This document shows positions 24,435 to 33,355 of a stretch of DNA of 54,529 bases, in pieces. Origin of the DNA: Winogradskyella sp. Its GTDB lineage: Bacteria > Bacteroidota > Bacteroidia > Flavobacteriales > Flavobacteriaceae. Position numbers and translations under genes: made by a program. Position 1 is the first letter of the stretch. Each line of letters begins with the position of its first letter. Location: contig SHBX01000018.1 of the NCBI GenBank assembly GCA_004211785.1, positions 1-54,529 on the forward strand. The letters are read 5' to 3'. Under the pieces are notes generated by a model that saw nothing but the letters and a program-made list of their open reading frames with translations, was not told the origin of the DNA and did no database searches.

Positions 24435-25979
24435 ATGGCAAATAACGATGATAAATTTAAGAAGGTAATCTCACATGCAAAGGAATACGGATATGTGTTT
24501 CAGAGCAGTGAAGTTTACGACGGTTTAAGTGCAGTTTATGACTACGCTCAAAACGGTGTTGAATTAAAGAAAAACATACGCGACTATTGGTGGAAAGCCA
24601 TGGTACAAATGAATGATAATATTGTAGGTATTGATGCGGCAATTTTTATGCACCCAACCACTTGGAAAGCTTCAGGTCACGTGGATGCATTTAACGACCC
24701 TTTGATTGATAATAAAGATTCTAAAAAGCGCTATAGAGCTGATGTACTAGTAGAAGACTTTAGAGAGAAGATTCTACAGAAAATAAATAAAGATGTTGCC
24801 AAAGCAAAAAAACGATTTGGAGATGCCTTTGACGAAAATGAGTTTAGATCTACAAATGGAAATGTTCTTCGACGTCAAAAACAAATAGATGATATTACTG
24901 AAAGATTAACTGAAGTTCAGGAAGAAAGTGACTTGGCGGCTTTTAAACAATTAATATTAGATCTAGGTATTGTTTGCCCTGTTTCAGGCAGTAAGAATTG
25001 GACAGATGTTAAGCAATTTAACCTTATGTTTGGCACCAAATTAGGTGCTTCAGCAGAATCTGCAATGGACTTATACTTAAGACCAGAAACAGCGCAGGGT
25101 ATTTTTGTCAATTTCTTGAATGTGCAAAAAACGGGACGTATGAAAATTCCGTTTGGTATTGCACAAACAGGAAAGGCCTTTAGAAATGAGATTGTAGCAC
25201 GTCAATTTATCTTTAGAATGCGTGAGTTTGAACAAATGGAAATGCAGTTTTTTATCAAGCCAGGTTCACAAGGCGAATGGTTTAAGCATTGGAAAGAAGC
25301 GCGATTAAAATGGCATTTATCACTTGGATTAGGAGAAGACAACTACCGTTTCCATGACCATGAAAAATTAGCACATTATGCCGATGCAGCTACAGATATA
25401 GAATTTAGATTCCCATTTGGGTTTAAAGAATTAGAAGGTATCCACTCGCGTACAGACTTTGATTTAAAACAACACGAAGCATACTCTGGTAAAAAGTTAC
25501 AGTACTTTGACCATGAAGACAACGCAAATTATACGCCTTACGTTTTAGAAACTTCGATTGGTCTAGACCGTATGTTTTTGGCAGTATTCTCTAATGCTTT
25601 ACAAGAAGAAGAATTAGAAAATAATACAACGAGAACGGTATTAAAATTACCAGCAGTTTTAGCACCAACAAAAGCAGCAATTTTACCGCTAGTTAGAAAA
25701 GATGAAGCCTTAGTTAAATTATCTAAGCAAATTATAGAAGATTTAAAATGGGATTTCAGCGTGACTTATGATGAGAAAGATGCCGTTGGTCGCCGTTACA
25801 GACGTCAAGATGCTAATGGTACACCATTTTGTATTACCGTAGATGGCGAAAGTTTAGAAGACAACACCGTGACGATACGTCATCGTGATACTATGGAACA
25901 GCAACGTGTAAAGATTGATGATTTAAAAGCTATCATTAAAAAAGAAGTTGATGTCAAAGAATGGTTGATGAGGATGTAA
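24435..25979 (+). CDS. glyS: Glycine--tRNA ligase (alpha2 type)
   Basis: Charges tRNA-Gly. At 514 residues it is the single-chain class II type, not the two-subunit enzyme. Motif 2 lies in GIAQTGKAFRNEIVARQFIFRMREFEQME (fRNE and the following FRxREFxQ); PETAQGIFVNF comes before it. Motif 3 is in LETSIGLDRMFLAVF, and the C-terminal anticodon-binding domain follows from about residue 400. The ATG at 24435 fits both the family start (about 10 residues before FKKVISHAKEYGYVFQSSEVY) and the promoter position. Confidence 0.97.
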   Translation: MANNDDKFKKVISHAKEYGYVFQSSEVYDGLSAVYDYAQNGVELKKNIRDYWWKAMVQMNDNIVGIDAAIFMHPTTWKASGHVDAFNDPLIDNKDSKKRYRADVLVEDFREKILQKINKDVAKAKKRFGDAFDENEFRSTNGNVLRRQKQIDDITERLTEVQEESDLAAFKQLILDLGIVCPVSGSKNWTDVKQFNLMFGTKLGASAESAMDLYLRPETAQGIFVNFLNVQKTGRMKIPFGIAQTGKAFRNEIVARQFIFRMREFEQMEMQFFIKPGSQGEWFKHWKEARLKWHLSLGLGEDNYRFHDHEKLAHYADAATDIEFRFPFGFKELEGIHSRTDFDLKQHEAYSGKKLQYFDHEDNANYTPYVLETSIGLDRMFLAVFSNALQEEELENNTTRTVLKLPAVLAPTKAAILPLVRKDEALVKLSKQIIEDLKWDFSVTYDEKDAVGRRYRRQDANGTPFCITVDGESLEDNTVTIRHRDTMEQQRVKIDDLKAIIKKEVDVKEWLMRM

Positions 25980-25996
25980 AAACAAAATAATTTATA

Positions 25997-26031
25997 AAAA
26001 AAGCACCTAATTTTAAATTAGGTGCTTTTTT
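25997..26031. terminator. Bidirectional terminator between glyS and the convergent barrel gene
   Basis: The AGCACCTAATTT arm pairs with AAATTAGGTGCT and is flanked by A-run and T-run, so it acts in both directions. Confidence 0.85.
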
Positions 26032-26050
26032 ATTTATATGCAATTTGTTT

Positions 26051-26566
26051 CTAAAAACGATACCCTAAAGTAATACCAAGTTTTGAAACAAAATCTATAT
26101 CTGTTTTATCTGTGTTAAATAAATTTCTACCAACACCTAAACTTAATTCTCCTACAAAACCACCTTTTGTTACCCACTTGCCTCCAAGACCAATACCTAA
26201 AGCAAAATCAGTTTCAAAATCATCTGTATTACTAAATAAATCTGGCTCAATTGAATTAAGCATACCAAAACCTTCTAAGAAAAATCCAGCGGCATACTTT
26301 TTACCAAAATAAAAGCGGTAATAAGGCGAAATATAATATTGAATGTCATCTTTAATATCAGAATCATATGGTAAAAAAACACTAATTCCTATGCCAGATT
26401 CTTCGTTTAGCAAATATTCATAAGTAACATCAAAAGCACCTACAACAAGAAACAACCCATTAATTTTGAGTTCGTGATTTCCTGAATAAACGTCTGATTC
26501 TGACTGCTCTTGAGCCTGTATGCTAACAAAAGAAATACATAATAGTATTAAAAAGATTTTTTTCAT
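26051..26566 (-). CDS. Small outer-membrane beta-barrel protein
   Basis: A 171-residue protein with a signal peptide (MKKIFLILLCISFVSIQAQ) and alternating hydrophobic strands rich in glycine and aromatic residues (YYISPYYRFYFGKKYAAGFFLEGFG). It ends in a C-terminal phenylalanine (LGITLGYRF), the usual barrel-insertion signal. An 8- to 10-strand barrel, comparable to DUF3575-like or OmpW-like porins. Function unknown. It shares a terminator with glyS. Confidence 0.75.
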   Translation of the reverse strand: MKKIFLILLCISFVSIQAQEQSESDVYSGNHELKINGLFLVVGAFDVTYEYLLNEESGIGISVFLPYDSDIKDDIQYYISPYYRFYFGKKYAAGFFLEGFGMLNSIEPDLFSNTDDFETDFALGIGLGGKWVTKGGFVGELSLGVGRNLFNTDKTDIDFVSKLGITLGYRF

Positions 26567-26664
26567 AATTGATTGAATTGTTTATTGATTATAGTTTATT
26601 TCAGAATAGTTATACTACAAAGATGCATTTTTCAACAAAAGGTTGCGTTAAAGAAATCACATTT

Positions 26665-29600
26665 TTAAAAATAAGCTTTAAGCTGCACAGTACCAGTGTG
26701 AATCGTTTTTGAAGTCTCCGTTTTTCTACCAAAATAATTAAGATTTAAGTCTAAGAACTTGGTCAATTTCTTCTGTGCAATTACACTCCAAGTAAAGTTT
26801 TTTCCTGGTTGTAAACCTTCAAGTATTTGAAACGCCACAGGTGTATTTGCATTGCCTGTATAATCATTTTGAAAATAATTAAATTCTCCTGTTAACGCCA
26901 CTTTCTGAGCGTTGTTATAGGTAAATGAAAAGCCATAATTATTTTGTAATAACTCCTCAGAGTTACCTGTCGTATTTTTCTTATTTGTATATTGATAAAA
27001 GACATCAAACTGTGCATTTTCATTAAATATGTAAGATAGTTTTGGCTGAAACTGTGTCTCATCAATATTAAAATCTCGATTAACAAAACTCTGGTTTAAG
27101 CTTCTGCTATTACTAATACTTCCTTCAGTATTCAATAGCCAACTTTTAGCAAACTTATGATTAAAATTGAACTGGTGACTTCGTAATTTACTCAGTAGTG
27201 CACCAATAGATAATAAACTCTGACTCTTGTTTGTTAGATAGGTGTAAGATGTGGTGTATCTCTGCTTTCCTCGGTTATAAAACAATACATTTCTTAGGCT
27301 GAAATTTAGTCCTAAACGATTTGGGTCAGTATCATTATCGTCATTTAATGCCTCAAACGGATTTAAGTTAAATGAGCTACCGTTACGACGTAATTTGTTA
27401 TCTGCCAAAAATGAAGTTTGGTTGTAAAAATGTGACCAGAATTTTTTGGATTTGTTTTCTGAAGAATTCCATTGTTGAGGATTAAATGTCACTGTTTGAC
27501 TAAAACGGTTTTGATGTGTTTGCACAAATACCTGATTGGGTAATAACACTCTGATATAATTGCCTTGGTCTGCAAATTGAGCGACTTCAAATTCTCCTAA
27601 TTCTTGTATGCCATTTTCGTTATAATCTATCCACGTAAAATTACCTTGACCAGGCTCAACCTCAACAAATGTAAAATCTTGCTGTGGTAAGGTTCCTGAA
27701 TTGGTTTCGTAACTTGTATTGAGAATTAAAGTGTTTTTAAATAAACGTTGATTGTAGTTTAATCTACTATTAAGTGATTGCTCATCTTGTGATGTGTTAT
27801 CTTCTGCTTTTAGTGTTCTGTAATTAACAAATAATTGCAGATTTGACGTTTTATTCTGTATTAATCGGGACTTTAAATAATAGGTGTTTGAGGTATTAAC
27901 GTGTTGTAAATTATTATTTCTTAAGCTATCATTAAGTCGATGTATGTAACCTAACTCGACAAATACTTTTGTACTATCGCCAACGCCCACAAATGCTTCG
28001 TAAGATGTGAATTTTTGACTTAAAGCGGTTAAGTTTCCTGTCGCTTTTTCGGTTTGTTCATTATCTTCTAGAGCAAATTTTACTCCGGTCCATTTGTTCT
28101 TTTTACCATAAATCACACGATTAAAAGAACGAAAAAACTCAGATCTATTTAATGTAGAATTATTACTCAAAGTACTTGATTGCGAATACATCGTAAAATT
28201 TCCTAAACGTAAATCCGCACTGAGATTATGTCTATTTCCATTAAAAGCTTCAGAATAATTTAAATGCTCAAAATTATAAGTAGCTCGGCCTTTTTTATGA
28301 TGAAATATTTGAACACCTGAATTAAAGAGTAATTGATCTCCCAAGCTCACATTACCTTGATTGGCATCAGAGTTATCCAAATTCCAATCGCGAGTAAATT
28401 CTGGTCGATACAGGCGTTGCACCGTTCTAAAATCATCCTGTAAATAATCAACATCGGCAATTGCAGACACATTCCAAGCGCTATCTTTTTTTACAATATT
28501 TTGTTGAACCTTAAGTTTACCAGCAAATCCATCATTGTCATTGTCGTCTGCACTGGAGAATAAGTTCAAATCGTTTTTACTTCCAGCGAGTTCAAAAAAT
28601 ACATTTGCTTTTTCGGATGGTGTATAGGTACCGTTTAGAGTTGCAATTTGCAATCGCTCTGGCGCCACAAGCTGAATAATAGGCTCAAAATTACCTTGAG
28701 GAATTCCTGCTATTGGCGGCACAAACTCATAAATATTAGCAATTGTACTATCGTTACTCAAGACATAATTTCCTAGATTATTACCAACCAAGGTAAATCG
28801 CACACTGAATAATTGGTCATTTGGGTCATTTGAGAATACAAATACTTCTTCAGTACCAAATAGTTCTTTACGGTATAAGATTCTGTTTTCGGAAAAGGTT
28901 TCTTCGACTGCAGAAGGCGCTGTCATTAAACTTCTATCATCTCCAGCTGCTGCTAAAATCTGCACTTGCTCAGTTGATAAATTCTGCTGCAAAGGTTGAT
29001 TTTTTGCATCACTTTCAGAATACACAGAGAAATTCAACTTTAGTTTTTCGCTTTCAAATTTTCCTCCGCCATAAACCGTAAATCTTGAATAATTACGTTC
29101 ACTAAACTGATAATCGACCGTAATTCGCATTTCGGAAGTAATCGGAAACGTAGAGCTAAAAATTATTTCACCTGCATTATAATCAATAATATAATCCTTG
29201 TTTTCGCCACGCTGTAAAGGCACACCGTTGACATAAACGGTTTCGCTACCTGAAACGACTAAAACAAACAGCTCATTATTTGGTCCACGAAGTTTGTAAG
29301 GTCCTTGATTACCTTCTTGTGCGGTAAATTGACTGGTTGTAAACTGACCACGCACCAATGCTCCAGAGGCAAAAACCGAGGTCTTCTCACTCAGATTCGC
29401 ATTGACTAGAAGCCCTTGAACACGCTTACTGAATCCGTTAAAGTAACTCGTGTTATTATTTAAGTCTATATCTCCAGCTCGTATTCGCCAATCCTGGCTA
29501 AATATTTCAATAAAAATCTGGTCGAATTCATCCAATCGTTGCGAAAATCCACTTTCTTGCAAAGGAATGTTAGCATCTTGTATTGATGCTCTTAAAGAGA

Positions 29601-30108
29601 CTTTTTCACTAAGCTTTCCAGAAATTTGAAGGTCTAATTCGCTATTTAAAACCGAGTTTTGATTATTTCCAATGGTTACACCACGAGAAATACTTCCTGA
29701 TGTGGTTAAACCATCAAAAGGTGTAAAGTTATTTGTTCTGTTTGTGTTCTGAATTTGAAATAGCTTCTGCCGTGCTTTTGTGTTTTTAACTATGATATTA
29801 TCATCAAGCTGTCTATAAGTCTTAGTAATAAACTTAGGATACTTAAGATATTCAACAACAATTGTATCCATATCCATTGGTTGCTTGAAACGTAATATGG
29901 GTTTCGAAAAATCTATAGAATACAAGCTAGAATCTATAAGAATTCCCGCCTTGGTTCTTATCTTAAACGAATTTGGGTTGATACTTACGGAGTCTATTTT
30001 AATAGAATCTTTAATAGCTATTTTTTTAGTACGATAATTACTAGACTTGTCCTGTCCCAGCGCAGCAAACGAAAGTAGAAAACACAGAAAAGTAATTATT
30101 ATTCGCAT
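26665..30108 (-). CDS. Very large outer-membrane protein with SprA-like N-terminal region
   Basis: A 1147-residue protein with a signal peptide (MRIIITFLCFLLSFAALGQ). Residues about 130-210 (GSISRGVTIGNNQNSVLNS, LDLQISGKLSEKVSLRASI, RLDEFDQIFIEIF) and about 290-330 (KDYIIDYNAGEIIFSSTFP) follow the pattern of the N-terminal part of SprA, the large translocon barrel of the type IX secretion system. It is less than half the size of SprA and is probably a paralogous barrel. The C-terminal part is strand-rich and ends HTGTVQLKAYF. No partner genes adjoin; xthA is divergent. Role unknown; a link to export is only suggested by similarity. Confidence 0.65.
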   Translation of the reverse strand: MRIIITFLCFLLSFAALGQDKSSNYRTKKIAIKDSIKIDSVSINPNSFKIRTKAGILIDSSLYSIDFSKPILRFKQPMDMDTIVVEYLKYPKFITKTYRQLDDNIIVKNTKARQKLFQIQNTNRTNNFTPFDGLTTSGSISRGVTIGNNQNSVLNSELDLQISGKLSEKVSLRASIQDANIPLQESGFSQRLDEFDQIFIEIFSQDWRIRAGDIDLNNNTSYFNGFSKRVQGLLVNANLSEKTSVFASGALVRGQFTTSQFTAQEGNQGPYKLRGPNNELFVLVVSGSETVYVNGVPLQRGENKDYIIDYNAGEIIFSSTFPITSEMRITVDYQFSERNYSRFTVYGGGKFESEKLKLNFSVYSESDAKNQPLQQNLSTEQVQILAAAGDDRSLMTAPSAVEETFSENRILYRKELFGTEEVFVFSNDPNDQLFSVRFTLVGNNLGNYVLSNDSTIANIYEFVPPIAGIPQGNFEPIIQLVAPERLQIATLNGTYTPSEKANVFFELAGSKNDLNLFSSADDNDNDGFAGKLKVQQNIVKKDSAWNVSAIADVDYLQDDFRTVQRLYRPEFTRDWNLDNSDANQGNVSLGDQLLFNSGVQIFHHKKGRATYNFEHLNYSEAFNGNRHNLSADLRLGNFTMYSQSSTLSNNSTLNRSEFFRSFNRVIYGKKNKWTGVKFALEDNEQTEKATGNLTALSQKFTSYEAFVGVGDSTKVFVELGYIHRLNDSLRNNNLQHVNTSNTYYLKSRLIQNKTSNLQLFVNYRTLKAEDNTSQDEQSLNSRLNYNQRLFKNTLILNTSYETNSGTLPQQDFTFVEVEPGQGNFTWIDYNENGIQELGEFEVAQFADQGNYIRVLLPNQVFVQTHQNRFSQTVTFNPQQWNSSENKSKKFWSHFYNQTSFLADNKLRRNGSSFNLNPFEALNDDNDTDPNRLGLNFSLRNVLFYNRGKQRYTTSYTYLTNKSQSLLSIGALLSKLRSHQFNFNHKFAKSWLLNTEGSISNSRSLNQSFVNRDFNIDETQFQPKLSYIFNENAQFDVFYQYTNKKNTTGNSEELLQNNYGFSFTYNNAQKVALTGEFNYFQNDYTGNANTPVAFQILEGLQPGKNFTWSVIAQKKLTKFLDLNLNYFGRKTETSKTIHTGTVQLKAYF

Positions 30109-30177
30109 ATAGAACAGTAACGCCTTTATTTAAGACATATTTCACAATAAAAAGCATTGTAAAAGTACAGTATTATT

Positions 30178-30185
30178 TATTTTTG
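30178..30185 (+). promoter_or_regulatory. -7 promoter element upstream of xthA
   Basis: TATTTTTG fits TAnnTTTG exactly; an imperfect ATTG at 30156-30159 stands 18 bases upstream. The start codon follows 21 bases later. Confidence 0.5.
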
Positions 30186-30206
30186 AAATTGAACTAATTC
30201 TTCAAC

Positions 30207-30968
30207 ATGAAAATAGCATCATACAACGTTAACGGTATTAGAGCCGCATTAAAAAAAGGATTTATAGAATGGCTAACGGCTACTGACCCAGATGTCATTT
30301 GCTTACAAGAAATAAAAGCACAAGAAGACCAATTAGATTTAGAACTTTTCTCTGAAGCTGGGTATAAATACAACTACTGGTTTAGTGCACAAAAAAAAGG
30401 ATATAGTGGCGTAGCTATTTTGAGCAAAACCGAACCAAACCATATCGAATTCGGTACAGGAATAGCATCAATGGATTTTGAAGGCAGAAATATTAGAGCT
30501 GATTTCGATGATGTTTCTGTAATGAGTTTGTATTTACCTTCTGGAACAAACGATGCAAGACTGAGTTTTAAACTCAATTATATGGACGAATTCCACGATT
30601 ATATCAATGCCTTAAGAAAAGACTTTCCTAGGCTAGTTATCTGTGGTGATTATAACATTTGTCACGAAGCTATAGATATTCACAATCCAAAGATGAAAGG
30701 TGTTTCAGGGTTTTTACCCGAAGAACGTGAGTGGTTGGGCAACTTTTTGGACAGTGGACTCGTAGATACATTTAGATACCTTAATCCTGAATTACAAAAA
30801 TATTCATGGTGGAGTTACAGAGCAAACGCTCGTGCTAATAATAAAGGTTGGCGTTTGGATTATGCATTAGCCACAATACCTTTACAAGAAAATCTAAAAC
30901 GAAGCGTTATACTCACCGAAGCAGTGCATAGTGACCATTGTCCTATTTTGTTAGAACTAGAATTTTAA
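30207..30968 (+). CDS. xthA: Exodeoxyribonuclease III (AP endonuclease)
   Basis: Mg-dependent apurinic endonuclease and 3'-exonuclease of base-excision repair. The 253-residue length fits. It begins MKIASYNVNGIRAALKKGF and has the catalytic Glu in ICLQEIKAQ (near residue 35). ICGDYNICHEAIDIHNP (near 148-164) and the C-terminal RLDYALAT and HSDHCPILLEL carry the remaining Asp, Asn and His residues of the endonuclease/exonuclease/phosphatase fold. It is followed after 30 bases by the OmpA-family gene. Confidence 0.96.
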   Translation: MKIASYNVNGIRAALKKGFIEWLTATDPDVICLQEIKAQEDQLDLELFSEAGYKYNYWFSAQKKGYSGVAILSKTEPNHIEFGTGIASMDFEGRNIRADFDDVSVMSLYLPSGTNDARLSFKLNYMDEFHDYINALRKDFPRLVICGDYNICHEAIDIHNPKMKGVSGFLPEEREWLGNFLDSGLVDTFRYLNPELQKYSWWSYRANARANNKGWRLDYALATIPLQENLKRSVILTEAVHSDHCPILLELEF

Positions 30969-30998
30969 ATAAAATCCATTAAACCCAAATAAAAATCT

Positions 30999-31958
30999 AT
31001 GATTAAAAAAGTAACAATCCTTGCCTTAAGCCTAAGTTTATTTTCTTCTTGTGTATCAAAAAAGATTTACACAGATTTAGAAGACAAATATGCAGATCTA
31101 AAAAAAGAGCATCGTCAATTGTCTGATGATAATCAATCACTTTCTGAAGCAAAAACAAAACTCGAAAATGATTTAGACAAACTCCAAAAAGCTTATGACG
31201 ATGCTGTAAAAGATCGTGATCAATTAACTACTGAACTTGCAGCAGCAAAAACAAATTTGGAGAACCTTAAAGCGTCTTATAAGGCTTTAGAAGAAAATAG
31301 CTCTGCTTCAATTGCAGCAAATTCAAAAAAGAACAGAGAATTACTAGCACAACTTGAAGCCAAAGAACAAGCCTTGGCAGCAGAAAGCAACCGATTGAAC
31401 AAACTCCAAAAAGAACTAGAGGCTGGTTCTAAGCGAGTAGCTGAATTGGAAAGTGTTATTGCAACAAAAGATGCGGCGATGACTAAATTAAAAGATGCCA
31501 TATCAAAGGCATTAACCAATTTTGAAGGCAAAGGCTTAACTGTTGAACAACGTGATGGAAAAGTATATATTTCAATGGAAAACAAACTACTTTTCAACTC
31601 TGGGAGTTGGTCTGTTGGTTCAGAAGGGCGCAAAGCTGTACAGCAACTAGGAAGTGTTTTAGCAGACAATCCAGATATTGATATTTTAATCGAAGGACAT
31701 ACAGATAATGTCCCTTATAAAGGCAATGCGCAATTAAGTGGTAACTGGGATTTATCAACTAAACGTGCCACCGCAATTGTAAATATTTTAAGAGAAAATA
31801 CGTCAATAAATCCTGAGAATCTTACTGCTGCTGGTCGTGGTGAATATGCGCCAATTGCAAGTAATGATTCTGCTGAAGGCAAAGCTAAAAACAGACGTAT
31901 CGAAGTGATTTTAACACCGAAGTTAGATGAGATCTCAAAGCTTTTGAATGATATATAA
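30999..31958 (+). CDS. OmpA-family lipoprotein with coiled coil
   Basis: A 319-residue protein with a lipoprotein signal (LALSLSLFSSC, Cys near residue 18). A long heptad-rich coiled coil (about 25-160: LSEAKTKLENDLDKLQKAYD) follows, and then a C-terminal OmpA domain (about 185-315) with LLFNSGSW, ILIEGHTDNVPY and RATAIVNIL, the peptidoglycan-binding motif. It would tie the outer membrane to the cell wall. It may be co-transcribed with xthA (30 bases apart) and is followed by repeats and a terminator. Confidence 0.9.
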   Translation: MIKKVTILALSLSLFSSCVSKKIYTDLEDKYADLKKEHRQLSDDNQSLSEAKTKLENDLDKLQKAYDDAVKDRDQLTTELAAAKTNLENLKASYKALEENSSASIAANSKKNRELLAQLEAKEQALAAESNRLNKLQKELEAGSKRVAELESVIATKDAAMTKLKDAISKALTNFEGKGLTVEQRDGKVYISMENKLLFNSGSWSVGSEGRKAVQQLGSVLADNPDIDILIEGHTDNVPYKGNAQLSGNWDLSTKRATAIVNILRENTSINPENLTAAGRGEYAPIASNDSAEGKAKNRRIEVILTPKLDEISKLLNDI

Positions 31959-31968
31959 CAATAATATT

Positions 31969-31991
31969 GGTGGCTGAGCGAAGTCGAAGTT
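31969..31991. repeat. REP-like repeat, TGAGCG-AGTCGAA type (copy 3)
   Basis: GGCTGAGCGAAGTCGAAG is shared almost exactly, on the other strand, with the copy inside polA (44938-44962) and with the copy at 32066. The gap 31959-32151 holds three such elements and a terminator, no gene. Confidence 0.55.
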
Positions 31992-32010
31992 AAACCTTAA
32001 CATAGATTTA

Positions 32011-32052
32011 GACCTTTCAAGTTTTACTAACCTGAAAGGTCTTCTTATTTTT
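32011..32052 (+). terminator. Terminator after the OmpA lipoprotein gene
   Basis: GACCTTTCA (32011-32019) pairs with TGAAAGGTC (32033-32041) and is followed by TTCTTATTTTTG. Confidence 0.6.
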
Positions 32053-32065
32053 GTTGATTATTAAT

Positions 32066-32090
32066 GTCAGGTTGAGCGCAGTCGAAACCT
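32066..32090. repeat. REP-like repeat, TGAGCG-AGTCGAA type (copy 4)
   Basis: GGTTGAGCGCAGTCGAAACC has complementary GGTT/AACC ends around the common core and is preceded by GTCA. Confidence 0.5.
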
Positions 32091-32111
32091 AAACGAAAGA
32101 GTTATTAATGA

Positions 32112-32136
32112 GACCCTGAAACAAGTTCAGGGTGAC
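32112..32136. repeat. REP-like repeat, TGAAACAAGTTCA type (copy 5)
   Basis: ACCCTGAA (32113-32120) and TTCAGGGT (32126-32133) flank ACAAG, followed by GAC. It is closely like the copies at 9100 and 18263. Confidence 0.55.
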
Positions 32137-32151
32137 AAATTAAAATTTGCC

Positions 32152-33189
32152 ATGAAATACACCAACCTTCCAAATACAGATATAAAAGTTAGCAAAATAT
32201 GCCTTGGCACTATGACTTGGGGAAATCAGAATACTCAAGACGAAGGTTTTGCACAAATGGATTTAGCTTTAGACAAAGGCGTTAACTTTTTTGATGTTGC
32301 CGAACTCTATCCTGTACCTGCAACTGCAGAAACTTATGCTGAAACCGAACGCATTATTGGAAACTGGTTATCAAAAACAAGCAATAGAGACAAGGTTGTT
32401 TTAGCTACCAAAATCGCTGGACCTGGTGATTATACAGCACATATCAGAACTACTGGCTTTAGCAAAGAAGCACTTAATGAAGCTGTAGATAATAGCTTAA
32501 AAAGATTACAAACCAATTATATAGATTTATACCAATTACATTGGCCAGAACGTGACACAAAGGTATTTGGCATTAGAGATTACCAACACAATCCTAATGA
32601 AAAATGGAAGGATAATTTTAATGAAGTTCTTCATAACCTAGATGAAATTGTTAAATCTGGAAAAGTAAGACAAATCGGAATTTCAAATGAAGGTGCATGG
32701 GGGACCATGCGTTACTTGCAAGAATCTAAACAACATAATTTACCAAAACCAATTACTATTCAAAACGCATACTCATTATTATGTAGACCTTTTGAGGTTG
32801 AATTAGCCGAAATTGCTCACCGCGAAAATATTGGTCTTTTAGCCTATTCACCGATGGCATTTGGTGTACTTTCAGGAAAATATATTAAAGGAACAGCGGC
32901 AGATAATGCGCGTTTAAAACTCTTTCCTCGTTTTGCAAGATATAGCGGAGAGCAAGCTACAGAAGCTACAAAACGTTACCTCAAAATTGCAGAAGATAAT
33001 GGTATGAGTTTAGCACAAATGTCATTAGCTTTTGTAAACGAGCGTCCGTTTTTAACAAGCAATATTGTTGGGGCTACCAATTTAGAACAGTTGGAAGAAA
33101 ATATTGATAGTATTAATATTTCATTATCTGATGATGTTATGAAAGCCATTAACGAAGTGCATTCAGCAATACCAAATCCTGCGCCTTAA
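32152..33189 (+). CDS. Aldo/keto reductase (Tas-like)
   Basis: NADP-dependent oxidoreductase of 345 residues with a TIM-barrel fold. The family blocks are KICLGTMTWGNQNTQDE (near residues 14-30), NFFDVAELYPVP (Asp and Tyr of the catalytic set), VVLATKIAGPG (Lys), YIDLYQLHWPERD (His) and VRQIGISNEGAWG, followed by GLLAYSPMAFGVLSGKY. The MTWGNQNTQDE and PVP features are those of the Tas subgroup. The substrate is unknown. A near-consensus AAAATTTG ends 2 bases before the ATG, so the message may lack a leader. Confidence 0.92.
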   Translation: MKYTNLPNTDIKVSKICLGTMTWGNQNTQDEGFAQMDLALDKGVNFFDVAELYPVPATAETYAETERIIGNWLSKTSNRDKVVLATKIAGPGDYTAHIRTTGFSKEALNEAVDNSLKRLQTNYIDLYQLHWPERDTKVFGIRDYQHNPNEKWKDNFNEVLHNLDEIVKSGKVRQIGISNEGAWGTMRYLQESKQHNLPKPITIQNAYSLLCRPFEVELAEIAHRENIGLLAYSPMAFGVLSGKYIKGTAADNARLKLFPRFARYSGEQATEATKRYLKIAEDNGMSLAQMSLAFVNERPFLTSNIVGATNLEQLEENIDSINISLSDDVMKAINEVHSAIPNPAP

Positions 33190-33269
33190 TTGAACTTTTA
33201 TTAAAACAAAAAAGGCAGAATTAAAGTCATGGATTTTTTTTTGTAATAAAAAAAGAGGACATTAGAACC

Positions 33270-33314
33270 TACTTCATTTTCTAAATGTTTTGTGCTAGCT
33301 TTCAAAATGAAGTA
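33270..33314. promoter_or_regulatory. 11-bp perfect inverted repeat upstream of the HisKA_2 kinase gene
   Basis: TACTTCATTTT (33270-33280) and AAAATGAAGTA (33304-33314) are exact reverse complements separated by 23 bases. The kinase ATG is at 33356. It could be an operator or a leader hairpin; no T-run follows, so it is not a terminator. Confidence 0.45.
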
Positions 33315-33355
33315 AATGGATAAATATTATCTAATTTCTTTAATAAAGTATAGCA

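Noticed and set aside
31277..31669. A 130-codon frame antisense to the OmpA lipoprotein gene
   Set aside because: Rich in Ser, Ala and Leu as expected from reversing coiled-coil codons; no start context or family.
33190..33355. A terminator after the aldo/keto reductase gene
   Set aside because: T-runs and A-runs occur (33230-33255) but no stable stem precedes them; the only strong inverted repeat (33270-33314) lacks a T-run.
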